64,000 nucleotides of DNA from Polaromonas sp. CF318. GTDB taxonomy: Bacteria; Pseudomonadota; Gammaproteobacteria; Burkholderiales; Burkholderiaceae_C. The position numbers were made by a program, and so were the translations under genes. How positions within the stretch are numbered: position 1 is the first letter of the stretch; each line of letters starts with the position of its first letter. Positions 37,286-46,988 of this stretch are shown here, one piece after another. The stretch lies in assembly GCF_000282655.1 (NCBI RefSeq), contig NZ_AKIV01000062.1, positions 1 to 64,000 of the forward strand, in the 5' to 3' direction. The notes under the pieces were generated by a model. It had not been told where the DNA came from. It ran no database searches and saw only the letters and a program-made list of their open reading frames with translations.

Positions 37286-37398
37286 TTTTTGTCTCCTGGA
37301 TGTGGGGCTCTACGGCTGCCTCTGGCGGGCGGTCTCGTGTGTTTTCGGTGGTCAATCCCTGAGAGGATGTTCGCACGGATGATTCGCCCTCACCCAAA

Positions 37399-37414
37399 GA
37401 TATCGGGCGATATC
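37399..37414. promoter_or_regulatory. Perfect palindrome upstream of the dctP-galM pair
   Basis: GATATCG GG CGATATC, two perfect seven-base arms around two bases, 114 bases upstream of the second dctP start. Its symmetry suggests a dimeric repressor site. It differs from the GntR operator near udh. Confidence 0.55.
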
Positions 37415-37438
37415 ACCACTAAGTCACGCATGCCGTTT

Positions 37439-38416
37439 TCAGTCCAGCTTGATGTTGGCGTCCGACACAACCTTGGCCCAGCGGCTGCGTTCCTGGTTGA
37501 AGAAGCTGTCCTGCTGCGCCGGCGTCATGGTCACGACTTCCGCGCCCTGCCCCGCGAGCTTGGCGCGTATGTCGGGGCTGCGGATGATCTTGATGAGCTC
37601 GGTGTTCAGGCGGTTGATGATGGCCGGCGGCGTGCCGTTGGCCACCAGCAGGCCTTGCCAGGTGCCGGATTCGAAGTTGGCCAGGCCTTGCTCGGCCAGC
37701 GTCGGCACATTGCCGATCAGCGGCATGCGCGTGCTCTTGGAAACGCCGAGGATCTTGAGCTTGCCGCTTTGCACATGCGGCAAGGTGGCCAGCATGCCGT
37801 TCATCAATATCTGCGTTTGCCCGGCAATGGTGTCGCTGACGGCCTGGGAGCCGCCCTTGTAGGGGATGTACTGCCACTTGGCCTTGCTGGCCCGCTCAAC
37901 GGCCACGCCGGCCAGGTGCGGCGCGCTGCCCATGGCCGTCACCGCGAAGTTCAGGTCGGTCTTGTGCGACAGGGCTACCAGTTCCTTGAGGTTGCTCACG
38001 GGCACCGAAGGATGGACCACCAGCAGGTGCGGCGAATACGCCAGCATGGTGACGCCGCGCAGGTCCTTGGTCGGATCAAAGCCCAGCTTGGGGTAGACCG
38101 AGGGGCTGATGGCCAGCGCGCCGGTGTCGCACAGCAGCAGCGTGTAGCCGTCGGGCGCTGACTTGGCCACGATGTCGGCGCCCAGGTTGCCGTTGGCGCC
38201 GGCCTTGTTGTCCACGATGACCGACTGCTTGAGTGCCTCGGACAGCGGCTGCGAAATGGCGCGCGCGATGATGTCCGAAGAGCCACCCGGCGGATAAGGC
38301 ACCACCAGGCGTATCGGTTTGGACGGCCATCCGGCCTGGGCATTTGCGGTGCCGCTCGCGGCACCCACGCCCACGGCCAGTGAAGCCGCAATAAGTTCTC
38401 GTCGATTGATAGCCAT
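37439..38416 (-). CDS. Bug/TctC-family periplasmic binding protein
   Basis: 325 residues. Twin-arginine-like start NRRELIAASLAVG is followed by a cleavage region ANAQA and the family signature WPSKPIRLVVPYPPGGSSDIIARAI, then DNKAGANGNLGADIVAKSAPDGYTLL and the late SGTWQGLLV segment. Such proteins bind carboxylic acids. It lies 90 bp downstream of garR in the uronate array, suggesting an aldarate, glycerate or uronate ligand. No TctAB genes accompany it. Confidence 0.9.
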   Translation of the reverse strand: MAINRRELIAASLAVGVGAASGTANAQAGWPSKPIRLVVPYPPGGSSDIIARAISQPLSEALKQSVIVDNKAGANGNLGADIVAKSAPDGYTLLLCDTGALAISPSVYPKLGFDPTKDLRGVTMLAYSPHLLVVHPSVPVSNLKELVALSHKTDLNFAVTAMGSAPHLAGVAVERASKAKWQYIPYKGGSQAVSDTIAGQTQILMNGMLATLPHVQSGKLKILGVSKSTRMPLIGNVPTLAEQGLANFESGTWQGLLVANGTPPAIINRLNTELIKIIRSPDIRAKLAGQGAEVVTMTPAQQDSFFNQERSRWAKVVSDANIKLD

Positions 38417-38465
38417 ATCTGTCTCCTGAATGTTCGAAAAACGGGGGTACCCCTCCGCCGCGCCG

Positions 38466-38484
38466 GGAGCCTCTTTCGGGCTCC
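38466..38484 (-). repeat. Hairpin between garR and Bug gene
   Basis: GGAGCC / GGCTCC arms around seven bases, in the 90-bp gap between garR and the following Bug gene. No T run, so an mRNA processing or stability role is likelier than termination. Confidence 0.5.
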
Positions 38485-38506
38485 TCGCACGCGCCTGTCT
38501 GGTCTG

Positions 38507-39397
38507 TTATGCCGACTTCGCGACTTCGTGGTTGCCCAGCAATTCCAGCGCCCGCACCAATGCGGAATGGTCCAGGTCCTGCATGCCGTTGGCGGCGCAG
38601 GCCTGCATCAACTGGGCGGCGCCCGCGGTTTGCGGCAGGGCCAGGCCCAGGGTGCGCGCACCGCTGAGCGCCAGGTTCAAGTCCTTCTGGTGCAGGCCGA
38701 TGCGGAAACCCGGCGCGAAGGTGCGCTTGATCATGCGCTCGCCGTGCACTTCCAGAATGCGCGACGAGGCAAAACCGCCCATCAGCGCCTGGCGCACCTT
38801 GGCCGGATCGGCACCGGCCTTGCTGGCGAACAGCAGGGCTTCGCCGACGGCCGCGATGTTCAGCGCCACGATGATCTGGTTGGCCACCTTGCAGGTCTGG
38901 CCGTCGCCGTTGCCGCCCACCAGCGTGATGTTCTTGCCCATCAGCTCGAACAGCGGCTTGACGAGGTCGAAGGCCGCCTGCGGGCCGCCCACCATGATGG
39001 TGAGGCTGGCCGCCTTGGCGCCGACTTCGCCGCCCGACACCGGGGCATCCAGGTAATCACAGCCCAGGGCGTTGATCTTCCTGGCGAATTCCTTGGTGTC
39101 CATCGGCGAGACGGAGCTCATGTCGACAATCGTCTTGCCCTTGGTCAGCGTCGCGGCCACGCCGCCTTCGCCGAACAGCACCTTGGCCACGTCGGGCGTG
39201 TCGGGCAGCATCAGGAAGATGATGTCCGCCTGCTTGACGACGTCGGCGATGGAGTCGCAGGCCTTGCCCTTGCCGGTCAACAGTTCCGCGGGCACCTTGC
39301 CCCGCGTGTTCAGGAAAACCTCGTGCCCCGCCGCGATCAGGTGCGCCGCCATAGGGCTGCCCATGATGCCCAGGCCGATAAATCCAAGCTTGCTCAT
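38507..39397 (-). CDS. garR: 2-hydroxy-3-oxopropionate reductase (tartronate semialdehyde reductase)
   Basis: 296 residues. The N-terminal Rossmann motif LGFIGLGIMGSPMAAHL and the beta-hydroxyacid dehydrogenase segment YLDAPVSGGEVGAKAASLTIMVGG are present. NGDGQTCKVANQIIVALNI holds the catalytic Lys. It reduces tartronate semialdehyde to D-glycerate with NAD(P)H, the step after GarL in aldarate breakdown. It is 44 bp downstream of garL, which settles the function against generic 3-hydroxyisobutyrate dehydrogenase. Confidence 0.94.
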   Translation of the reverse strand: MSKLGFIGLGIMGSPMAAHLIAAGHEVFLNTRGKVPAELLTGKGKACDSIADVVKQADIIFLMLPDTPDVAKVLFGEGGVAATLTKGKTIVDMSSVSPMDTKEFARKINALGCDYLDAPVSGGEVGAKAASLTIMVGGPQAAFDLVKPLFELMGKNITLVGGNGDGQTCKVANQIIVALNIAAVGEALLFASKAGADPAKVRQALMGGFASSRILEVHGERMIKRTFAPGFRIGLHQKDLNLALSGARTLGLALPQTAGAAQLMQACAANGMQDLDHSALVRALELLGNHEVAKSA

Positions 39398-39441
39398 TCA
39401 AATACTCCAGTCAAAAATTCAGTCGGAAAAACACTGCCCCC

Positions 39442-40224
39442 TCAGGCGCGATAACGGTCGTGCAAGGCCTGCGTGGCGGAGCGGAACACGCCGAGGTCGC
39501 TGCCCACGGCCACAAAGGTGGCGCCCATCTCCATGTAGCGCCGCGCGTCGGCTTCCACCGGCGCGAGGATGCCCGTGGGCTTGCCGCAGGCCTTGGCGTC
39601 GGCGAACACGCCGGCGATGGCTTTCTGCACATCGGGGTGGCCCGCGTTGCCCAGGTGGCCCAGGCCGGCGGCCAGGTCGGAGGGGCCGACAAAAATGCAG
39701 TCCACGCCCTCTGTTTCGGCAATCGCGCGCGCGGCCGCGACACCGGCGCTGCTTTCAATCTGCACCGCGACGCAGATCTGGTCGTTGATGCCCTTGAAGT
39801 AGTCGGGCACGGTGCCGTAGCGGTTGCTGCGCTGCGACACCGAAACGCCGCGTATGCCCTGGGGCGGATAGCGTGTGGCGGCGACAGCCTGCCGCGCTTC
39901 ATCGGCGCTTTCAATGAAGGGCACGAGGAAGTTGTAAAACCCCGCGTCGAGCAGACGCTTGATTTCCACCGAGTTGTTGGACGTGGGGCGCACAAAGGGC
40001 GCGCTCGGGCTGTCCTTGAGCGCCATCAGCTGGGGAATGAAGGTGCCCACGTCGTTGGGCGAATGTTCGCCGTCCAGCAGGATCCAGTCGAAACCGGCCA
40101 CGCCCAGCACCTCGGTGGTGATGGCGTTGGCCAGCGAGGACCAGCAGCCAATCAGTTTTTTGCCGGCCAGCAGGTCTCGCTTGAAGCTGTTGGGAAAGGA
40201 TTGGTAGGGAGTTGCTTGTGTCAT
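39442..40224 (-). CDS. garL: 5-keto-4-deoxy-D-glucarate aldolase (2-dehydro-3-deoxyglucarate aldolase)
   Basis: 260 residues. HpcH/HpaI-type aldolase. [36 protein letters not shown] is close to E. coli GarL, with [17 protein letters not shown], the metal-binding [10 protein letters not shown] and [14 protein letters not shown], and [19 protein letters not shown]. It cleaves 5-keto-4-deoxyglucarate to pyruvate and tartronate semialdehyde using divalent metal. The conserved His is in GEHSP. Followed by garR on the same strand, the same gene order as in E. coli gar operons. Confidence 0.95.
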   Translation of the reverse strand: MTQATPYQSFPNSFKRDLLAGKKLIGCWSSLANAITTEVLGVAGFDWILLDGEHSPNDVGTFIPQLMALKDSPSAPFVRPTSNNSVEIKRLLDAGFYNFLVPFIESADEARQAVAATRYPPQGIRGVSVSQRSNRYGTVPDYFKGINDQICVAVQIESSAGVAAARAIAETEGVDCIFVGPSDLAAGLGHLGNAGHPDVQKAIAGVFADAKACGKPTGILAPVEADARRYMEMGATFVAVGSDLGVFRSATQALHDRYRA

Positions 40225-40293
40225 GGTGGTTTGCTTCTACGATGTCTGTTGGTTCGGTTTGCGGGCAGCTTGCGGGCAAGCGCCGGGCAAGCT

Positions 40294-41283
40294 TTATTCG
40301 GCCTTGATGTTCGCGGCCTTGATGACCTGTGCCCACTTGGCCACTTCCGCGCGCTGGAAGGCGGCGATCTGGGCCGTCGTCATGTTGGCCGGCTCCATGC
40401 CGAAGCCCTTGAGTTTTCCCTGCATCTCGGGCTCCGCCAGGATGCGACCGATTTCCTTGTGCAGGCGATCGACCATGAGAGCGGGCGTTCCCGCCGGCGC
40501 AAAAATCGCCTGCCAGGACAGCACTTCAAAATTGGCCAGGCCCGGCAGGCCGGATTCGGCCACCGTCGGCACGTCCGGCATGGACGCCAGCCGGCTGGCG
40601 GACGTCACCGCGATCGCCCGCAGCTTGCCGCTTTGCACGTGCGGCGCCGCCACGACGCTGGTGTCAAACATCATGTCAACCTGCCCACCAATCACGTCCT
40701 GGATGGCGGGGCCGCTGCCCTTGTAGGGCACGTGCGTGAACTTCACGCCGGAGCGAAAGGCCAGCAACTCCAGCGAAAGGTGTTGCGAGGTGCCGGTGCC
40801 GGCCGAGGCGGACGACAGGCCGCCGCTTTTGCCCTTGCTGGCTTCGAGCACGTCCTTCAGGGTTTTGTAGGGGCTGGCCTGGTTGACCACCAGCACCAGC
40901 GGGTTGGTGCCTATCAGCGTGACGGGCGCAAAGGACTTGATGGGGTCGTAGCCGATCTTGGGATACAGGCTGACGTTGATCGCATGCGAGCTGACCGTAC
41001 CGCCCACCAGCGTATAGCCGTCCGGTGCGGCGCGCGAGCCGACTTCCGAACCGACGCTGCCACCCGCGCCGGGCTTGTTGTCGATGATGATGGTGGTGCC
41101 CAGCGCGGTGCCCAGCTTCTGCCCGATCAGCCGGCCCAGCACATCGGTGGTGCCGCCCGCGGCAAAGGGCACCAGGTAGGTGATGGGCTTGCCGGTCGGC
41201 CAGTTGCCCTGAGCGAATGCAGTCAGCGTTGAAAGGCCGGCCATGGTGGCCAGCGCGGTATTGATCAGGGTACGGCGTTGCAT
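40294..41283 (-). CDS. Bug/TctC-family periplasmic binding protein
   Basis: 329 residues. Signal peptide ends TAFAQG, then NWPTGKPITYLVPFAAGGTTDVLGRLIGQKL, DNKPGAGGSVGSEVGSRAAPDGYTLV and VPYKGSGPAIQDVIGGQVDMMF. It is embedded between the beta-propeller lactonase and garL, so its ligand is probably an intermediate or substrate of aldarate catabolism, or it senses one. The 69-bp gap before garL contains two GCTTGCCCG direct repeats able to pair with GCAAGC. No TctAB partner is visible. Confidence 0.9.
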   Translation of the reverse strand: MQRRTLINTALATMAGLSTLTAFAQGNWPTGKPITYLVPFAAGGTTDVLGRLIGQKLGTALGTTIIIDNKPGAGGSVGSEVGSRAAPDGYTLVGGTVSSHAINVSLYPKIGYDPIKSFAPVTLIGTNPLVLVVNQASPYKTLKDVLEASKGKSGGLSSASAGTGTSQHLSLELLAFRSGVKFTHVPYKGSGPAIQDVIGGQVDMMFDTSVVAAPHVQSGKLRAIAVTSASRLASMPDVPTVAESGLPGLANFEVLSWQAIFAPAGTPALMVDRLHKEIGRILAEPEMQGKLKGFGMEPANMTTAQIAAFQRAEVAKWAQVIKAANIKAE

Positions 41284-41334
41284 GAGGGTGTCTCCTTGAG
41301 GTGTATCGGGTGAGTGGATGGGCTGTTCGGCCTC

Positions 41335-42438
41335 TCAGGGCATCTCGACGATTTCAATCCAGTTCGGGTTCTTGCCGACGGGCAGACGCTTGGGCGCGCC
41401 CAGAGCGCCGGTCGCGCCGTCAATGGCGTACACGGACACGCTGTGCGAATCCTGGCCCGCCGCGATCAGGTAGCGTCCCTGCGCATCGATGGCGAAACCA
41501 CGCGGGGTTTTTTCGGTGGGCGTCTGGCCTATGGGCTCCAGCAGGCCGGTGGCGGCGTCGACGCGGAAGGCCGACAGCGTGCTGGAGGTGCGCTCCGATG
41601 CATAAAGGTAGCGGCCGTCGGGCGTGAGGTGCAGGTCGGCGGCCCAGGGCTTGCCAGCGAATCCGGCCGGCAGCGTGGTGCGGGTCTGCAGCAGCTTGAG
41701 CGTGCCGCGCGCACCGTCCCAGGCGAACACCTGGAGTTGCGCGTCCAGCTCATTGAGCAGGTAGGCAAAGCGCTGCGCCTTGTCCCAGACAAAATGGCGC
41801 GGGCCGGATTTCGCGGCGCCGGTGGTCAACGCCGGGTCGTTGGGCGAGAGTACGCCGGTGGCGGCATCAAAGCGCCAGCTCGAGACGTTGTCGTTGCCCA
41901 GGCTGGTGGCCAGCACAAAGCGGTTGGCCGAGTCCGCATGAACGGCGTGTGCATTCGCGATCCCGGGAATCAGTTGCTGGATGGCGCCGACCTTGCCTTC
42001 CTTGTCGATGCCATTGACGGTGATCTTGTGGCCGGGATAGGACGCCGCGAAGAGCCAACGGCCCGTCAGGTCGGTATCGATGTTGGCCATGCTGTCGGCC
42101 AGGGGCGCCTCACCCAGCTTGCGCAGCTTGCCGGTGGCGCCGTCAATGGCGAAGCTCACGGCACGGAAAGGCTGCGAGCGCAGCGCCGCATACAGAAAGC
42201 GTTTGTCCGGGCTCACGGCCATGGGCATCACGGTGCCGCCCACGTTCACGGTCTCCACCGGCTTGAGCGCGCCCTGGGCGCGGTCCAGCTCGAGCACAGA
42301 GATCTCCTGGCTGTCAGCGTTTGAAACATACACCCAGGTGGCGGCGCAGGCCCCGCCGGCAAGGGCCGCGAGCCCGGCCGTCGCCGTCAGCTGCAAGGCC
42401 AGGCGTAGCGCGCGAAAGCTCGATGGAACGATGGTCAT
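41335..42438 (-). CDS. Seven-bladed beta-propeller lactonase (6-phosphogluconolactonase family)
   Basis: 367 residues with an N-terminal signal (ALRLALQLTATAGLAALAGG). The propeller repeats read WVYVSNADSQEISVLELDR, GTLKLLQTRTTLP, DGRYLYASERTSSTLSAFRVD and RYLIAAGQDSHSVSVY, typical of the lactonase family. The family hydrolyses 6-phosphogluconolactone in some members, but here the neighbours are garD and udh. An exported aldarolactone lactonase is the best inference. A second, unrelated SMP-30 lactonase is encoded at 46989. Confidence 0.85.
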   Translation of the reverse strand: MTIVPSSFRALRLALQLTATAGLAALAGGACAATWVYVSNADSQEISVLELDRAQGALKPVETVNVGGTVMPMAVSPDKRFLYAALRSQPFRAVSFAIDGATGKLRKLGEAPLADSMANIDTDLTGRWLFAASYPGHKITVNGIDKEGKVGAIQQLIPGIANAHAVHADSANRFVLATSLGNDNVSSWRFDAATGVLSPNDPALTTGAAKSGPRHFVWDKAQRFAYLLNELDAQLQVFAWDGARGTLKLLQTRTTLPAGFAGKPWAADLHLTPDGRYLYASERTSSTLSAFRVDAATGLLEPIGQTPTEKTPRGFAIDAQGRYLIAAGQDSHSVSVYAIDGATGALGAPKRLPVGKNPNWIEIVEMP

Positions 42439-42473
42439 GGTCTGTCTCCTTCTGTTTGTGTTGTGTATGCGGC

Positions 42474-44048
42474 TCAGGTCACAGGGGCCGGGTTGAACAG
42501 CACCAGCGCGTTGTGCAGCTTCCAGTGCTCGGCCCAGGTTTTCTTGCGTCCGCTGGCCACGTCCAGCATGAAGCGGAACAGTTCCCAGCCGACCTCTTCA
42601 ATCGTGGCGTCGCCGTCGGCGATGCGCCCGGCGTTGATGTCCATCAGGTCGTGCCAGCGCCGCGCCAGGTCGGTGCGGGTGGCCACCTTGATCACCGGCA
42701 CTTCGGCCAGGCCGTAGGGTGTGCCGCGGCCGGTGGTGAACACATGGATGTTGATGCCGGCGGCCAGTTGCAGCGTGCCGCAGATAAAGTCGCTGGCGGG
42801 CGTCGCGGCGTAGATCAGGCCTTTTTGTTTGACCTTCTCGCCGGGCGAGAGCACGCCGCTGATGGGCGCGCTGCCCGACTTGACGATGGAGCCCATGGCC
42901 TTTTCAACAATGTTGGAAAGGCCGCCTTTTTTGTTGCCCGGCGTGGTGTTGGCGCTGCGGTCCACCTGCCCTTTTTTGAGGTAGGCGTCGTACCAGGCCA
43001 TTTCACGGATCATGGCCTCGGCTACTTCCGGCGTGCTGGCCCGCGAGGTCAGCTGGTCTATGCCATCGCGCACTTCGGTGGTCTCGGAGAACATCACGGT
43101 CGCGCCGGCACGCACCAGCAGGTCGGTGGCAAAGCCCACCGCCGGATTCGCCGTCACCCCGGAAAACGCGTCGCTGCCGCCGCACTGCACGCCCACCACC
43201 AGTTCGCTGGCGGGCACCGTCTCGCGCTTACGCGCATTGAGCCGCTCCAGGTGCAGCAAGGCGGTTTCCATGATCGAATCAATCATGGACATAAAGCCGA
43301 CGTGGTTCTCGGACTGCAGGCAGACCACGTCCAGGGCGGCTTCGGCGCTGGTGCCCACGTCGGCCACATTGCGCTCGTCAATGATTTGTATGCTGCCCGG
43401 CGGCAGCAGGCGCTCGGGCTGCAGTTTTTCACAGCCCAGGCTCACCACCATGACCTCGCCGCCGAAGTTGGGGTTCAGGCTGATGTTGCGCAGGGTGCGT
43501 ATCGGGATGATGGCGTCGGGCGCGTCAATCGCCACGCCGCAACCGTAGGTATGCTCCAGCCCCACCACGTCGTCGACATTGGGAAAACGCGGCAGCAGCT
43601 CGGCCTTGATGCGCTGGACCGCGAAGTCCACCACGCCGGCCACGCACTGCACCGTGGTGGTGACGGCCAGGATGTTGCGGCTGCCGACCGAGCCGTCCGG
43701 GTTGCGGAAGCCCTCGAAGGTATAGCCTTCCAGCGCCGGCAGCGGCTCGGGCCGCACCGTGGCCTTGGGCAGGTTGTCCAGCGTGCGCGCATCGGGCATC
43801 TCCAGCAGGCGCTCATGCACCCAGCTGCCGGCCGGGATGTCTTTGAGCGCGTAGCCTATGGGCACGTTGTAGCGCAGCACCGCCGCGCCCTTGGGCAGGT
43901 CCACCAGCGCCACCTTGTGGCCCTGGGGCACACGCTCCACCAGCCGCAAACCATCGGCGAAAGCGGTACCCTCGGGCAGGCCACCGTCGTTGGCGACGAT
44001 CGCGACGTTGTCGCGAGGATGCATGCGGATGTGAAGCGGTGCGGCCAT
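42474..44048 (-). CDS. garD: Galactarate dehydratase
   Basis: 524 residues, almost the E. coli GarD length. The SAF domain lies at the N-terminus ([21 protein letters not shown]), then [19 protein letters not shown], the [10 protein letters not shown] and [14 protein letters not shown] cysteine blocks, [19 protein letters not shown], and the C-terminal [18 protein letters not shown] and [10 protein letters not shown]. It dehydrates galactarate to 5-keto-4-deoxyglucarate, an iron-dependent enzyme. It is 14 bp downstream of dctM, joining transport and catabolism on one transcript. Confidence 0.97.
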   Translation of the reverse strand: MAAPLHIRMHPRDNVAIVANDGGLPEGTAFADGLRLVERVPQGHKVALVDLPKGAAVLRYNVPIGYALKDIPAGSWVHERLLEMPDARTLDNLPKATVRPEPLPALEGYTFEGFRNPDGSVGSRNILAVTTTVQCVAGVVDFAVQRIKAELLPRFPNVDDVVGLEHTYGCGVAIDAPDAIIPIRTLRNISLNPNFGGEVMVVSLGCEKLQPERLLPPGSIQIIDERNVADVGTSAEAALDVVCLQSENHVGFMSMIDSIMETALLHLERLNARKRETVPASELVVGVQCGGSDAFSGVTANPAVGFATDLLVRAGATVMFSETTEVRDGIDQLTSRASTPEVAEAMIREMAWYDAYLKKGQVDRSANTTPGNKKGGLSNIVEKAMGSIVKSGSAPISGVLSPGEKVKQKGLIYAATPASDFICGTLQLAAGINIHVFTTGRGTPYGLAEVPVIKVATRTDLARRWHDLMDINAGRIADGDATIEEVGWELFRFMLDVASGRKKTWAEHWKLHNALVLFNPAPVT

Positions 44049-44062
44049 GGCGTGCGATTTCC

Positions 44063-45361
44063 TTATTTACCGACCGTCATGTAGAGGCTGGGCAGCCACA
44101 TGGAGAAAGCCGGAATGAACGTGACCAGCGCCAGCGCGAAAATCAGCGCGCCGTAGAAAGGCCAGATGGTGCGCATCACCGTACCCACGGACACCCCGCC
44201 TATGGCACAACCCACGAACTGGGTGGTACCCACAGGCGGCGTGTTCAGGCCCAGCGCGCAATTGATCAGCAACACGATGCCGAACTGCACCGAACTCATG
44301 CCGTAGTGCTGGGCAATCGGCAGGAAGATCGGCGTGCACAGCAGGATGGTGGCCGCCATGTCCAGGAAGGTGCCCAGCACGAACAGGATGATGTTGATGA
44401 GCAGGAAGATCACCCACGGCGTGGTGGTGACCTGCGACAGCATTTGCCCCGTCAATTCCGCGACGCCGTAAAGGCTGATGAGGTAGCCGAAGGTGCTGGA
44501 AATGCCGATCAGCAGCAGGATGACGCCGGTCGTCTTGACGGCCTTGGAAGCGGCCTTGATGAAGTGCTCCCACTTGAGCGTGCGGTAGACGAAGATGGTC
44601 AGGGCCAGCGCATACAGGACAGCCACGGCGGCGGATTCGGTGGCGGTGAAGATGCCCGAAAGAATGCCGCCGAGAATCAGCACCACAATCATCAGGCCCG
44701 GCAGCGCCGCGGCGAGCGAACGCGCCACAATCGCCCATCCCGGGAAACTGCCGGCCGGATAACCGCGTTTCACGGCGACCAGGTAGGCCGCCGCCAGGTT
44801 GCAGATGGTCAGGATGGCGGCAGGCAGCAGCGCCGCCAGGATCAGCGCGGCAATCGAAACCTTGCCGCCGGCAGCCAGCGAATAAATGATCAGGTTGTGG
44901 CTGGTCGGCATCAGGGCGCCCACCAGCGCGGCATGCGTCGTCACATTGACGGCGTAGTCGGCGTGGTAGCCCTCTTTCTTCATCATCGGGATCATCACCG
45001 CGCCCATGGCCGACACGTCCGCCACGGGAGAGCCGGAAACGCCCCCAAACAAGGTGCAGGCCACCACATTGGACATGCCCAGGCCGCCGCGCACATGGCC
45101 GACCAGGTTGCGGGCCAGGTTCACGATGCGGTCGGCGATACCGCCGTAAAGCATGAGCTCACCGGCGAAGATGAAAAACGGAATCGCGAGAAAGGAAAAA
45201 ATCCCCATGCCCGAGGTCATCTGCTGGAAACCGACCGCAAGCGGCAGGCCTTCATAGAGCAGCGTGGCCAGTGCGGACAGGCCGATGGAAAACGCCACCG
45301 GCACGCCGAGCAGCAGGAACAGCGTGAAGGAAATACAAAGGATCAACAATGGGATAGTCAT
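44063..45361 (-). CDS. dctM: TRAP transporter large permease subunit
   Basis: 432 residues, about twelve membrane segments. [42 protein letters not shown] and the C-terminal [15 protein letters not shown] are the DctM hallmarks. It forms the sodium-driven transport channel with DctQ. It starts seven bases downstream of dctQ. Because of its neighbours the imported substrates are probably uronates or aldarates. This is the only DctM in the window, shared in principle by three binding proteins. Confidence 0.96.
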   Translation of the reverse strand: MTIPLLILCISFTLFLLLGVPVAFSIGLSALATLLYEGLPLAVGFQQMTSGMGIFSFLAIPFFIFAGELMLYGGIADRIVNLARNLVGHVRGGLGMSNVVACTLFGGVSGSPVADVSAMGAVMIPMMKKEGYHADYAVNVTTHAALVGALMPTSHNLIIYSLAAGGKVSIAALILAALLPAAILTICNLAAAYLVAVKRGYPAGSFPGWAIVARSLAAALPGLMIVVLILGGILSGIFTATESAAVAVLYALALTIFVYRTLKWEHFIKAASKAVKTTGVILLLIGISSTFGYLISLYGVAELTGQMLSQVTTTPWVIFLLINIILFVLGTFLDMAATILLCTPIFLPIAQHYGMSSVQFGIVLLINCALGLNTPPVGTTQFVGCAIGGVSVGTVMRTIWPFYGALIFALALVTFIPAFSMWLPSLYMTVGK

Positions 45362-45368
45362 GATTTTT

Positions 45369-45857
45369 TCAGCCCCAGGCCGGTTCGACTTCTTGGCCCT
45401 TGGCGAGCGCGATGATGTGCTCGATGGAGAACATCACAATGAGAACGCCCGCAATGGTTGCGGGAACATAGCGCCATCCCTCGGAAATCCACAGGGTGGG
45501 CAAGCGGTAGCTCCACACGGATTGGGCCAGCGAAGCACAGTTGTAGGCCATGGCGGCGCCGAACAGCAATACCAGCGCGTGGATCAGGTATTCCATCTTC
45601 AGTCGAACGCTTTCCGGCGCGAGAACCAGAAAGGATTCCAGCCCGATGTGGCCGGCGTCGCGAACACCCACGGCCGTGCCGAACATCGTGACATACAACA
45701 CCAGCAGCAAGGCCAGGCTCTCCGCCCAGGTTGGGGTGTTATTCAGGACATAACGGCCGAAGACCTGCCAGCTGACGGCGCAAATCACCGCCACAAGGCC
45801 GAAAATGCCCAGCCACATGCAAGTCCGGGCGAGCCCACGACAAATTTTTGTGTACAT
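45369..45857 (-). CDS. dctQ: TRAP transporter small permease subunit
   Basis: 162 residues, four membrane segments. WLGIFGLVAVICAVSWQVFGRYVLNNTPTWAESLALLLVLYVTM matches DctQ, with the arginine-containing loop before GHIGLE. ATG 45857 is chosen because the earlier frame is non-homologous; however no ribosome-binding site is clear, and the mRNA upstream holds a strong hairpin. Translation may depend on the structure. It ends seven bases before dctM. Confidence 0.9.
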   Translation of the reverse strand: MYTKICRGLARTCMWLGIFGLVAVICAVSWQVFGRYVLNNTPTWAESLALLLVLYVTMFGTAVGVRDAGHIGLESFLVLAPESVRLKMEYLIHALVLLFGAAMAYNCASLAQSVWSYRLPTLWISEGWRYVPATIAGVLIVMFSIEHIIALAKGQEVEPAWG

Positions 45858-45918
45858 AAATAAAGTGCGGAAGTGAAGGCCGCCCCAGAGAAATTTTTCC
45901 AAGCGGCAGGAATGCCGT

Positions 45919-45949
45919 AAAACGCGCCGGCCGCAAACGGGCCGGCGCG
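45919..45949 (-). terminator. Stem-loop between dctP and dctQ, partial terminator or mRNA stabiliser
   Basis: On the minus strand CGCGCCGGCC pairs perfectly with GGCCGGCGCG around a seven-base loop CGTTTGC and runs into TTTT. It lies ten bases past the dctP stop. Such hairpins often raise expression of the binding protein over the permease. Confidence 0.8.
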
Positions 45950-45959
45950 GGATCAAGAT

Positions 45960-46931
45960 TTACTTGGTGTCCTGGATGCGTTTGACGAGGCTCTTGAGCG
46001 CCGCGTCGGTGATGAACTTGTCATAAACAGGCTTCATGGCGTTCTGGAAAGACACCTTGTCCACCTGGATGATCTCGGCACCACCGGCTTTGACGGTGGC
46101 CAGCGATTTTTCCTCGCGCTCGTCCCACAGCTTGCGCATGTAAGGCACGGACTCCTTGGCCGCCTGGCGGATCGCCTTCTGGTCATCGGCGCTCAGGCCG
46201 TCCCAGGTGCGCTTGGAGAACAGCAGCATCTCGGGCGCCATCGAATGCTCGGTGATGGAGTAGAACTTGGCCACTTCAAAATGGCGCGAGCTTTCATACG
46301 AAGGGTAGTTGTTTTCGGCGGCGTCAACCAGGCCCGTCTTCAGCGCGGTGTAGACCTCGCCGAAGGGCATGGGCGTCGCGTTGGCGCCCATGGCTTCGAG
46401 CAAGGAGACCCAGAGGTCCGACTGCTGGACGCGCACTTTCAGGCCCTTCGCGTCGGCCAGCGAACGAACGGGTTTTTTGACCGTGTACAGGTTGCGCGCG
46501 CCGCTGTCGTAATACGCCAGGCCGATAAAGCCCTGGGGCGCGCACGAAGCCAGGATCTGCTCGCCGATGGGGCCGTCAAGCACGTGGCGCATGTGATCCT
46601 TGGAGCGGAACAGGAAAGGCATGGTCGGGACCTGCGTTTCGGGGCAGATGTTGTTCATCGGCGCGATGTTCACGCGCGTCATCGCCAGGGCGCCGATCTT
46701 GGTCTGCTCGATCGTGTCTTTCTCGCTGCCGAGCGCGCTGTTGTTGAACACCTTGATGCTGTGCTTGCCGTTGGTCAGCACTTTGAGCCGCTCGCCCATG
46801 AACTTCACGGCTTCCACCGTGGGGTAGCCATCAGGGTGAATATCCGAAGAACGGAATTCAGTGGCAAAACCGGCCAGCGGCAGCACCGCCAGGGCAGCGG
46901 CGACCGCAAACAATGTTTTTTTAATCTTCAT
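45960..46931 (-). CDS. dctP: TRAP transporter periplasmic binding protein (DctP family), uronate type
   Basis: 323 residues; signal peptide ends AGFATEF. Mature start is [23 protein letters not shown], with [31 protein letters not shown] and [20 protein letters not shown], shared with the paralogue at 36317. The Arg in RVQQS is the conserved carboxylate ligand. It is the first gene of the dctP-dctQ-dctM set and lies 57 bp downstream of the SMP-30 lactonase. By family and locus it binds D-galacturonate/D-glucuronate; direct evidence is absent. Confidence 0.94.
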   Translation of the reverse strand: MKIKKTLFAVAAALAVLPLAGFATEFRSSDIHPDGYPTVEAVKFMGERLKVLTNGKHSIKVFNNSALGSEKDTIEQTKIGALAMTRVNIAPMNNICPETQVPTMPFLFRSKDHMRHVLDGPIGEQILASCAPQGFIGLAYYDSGARNLYTVKKPVRSLADAKGLKVRVQQSDLWVSLLEAMGANATPMPFGEVYTALKTGLVDAAENNYPSYESSRHFEVAKFYSITEHSMAPEMLLFSKRTWDGLSADDQKAIRQAAKESVPYMRKLWDEREEKSLATVKAGGAEIIQVDKVSFQNAMKPVYDKFITDAALKSLVKRIQDTK

Positions 46932-46988
46932 GTCTCATCCTCTAAGGTTGGTGGTGGAAACGGGAACGGAAACTTTTTTAGGAAACTT

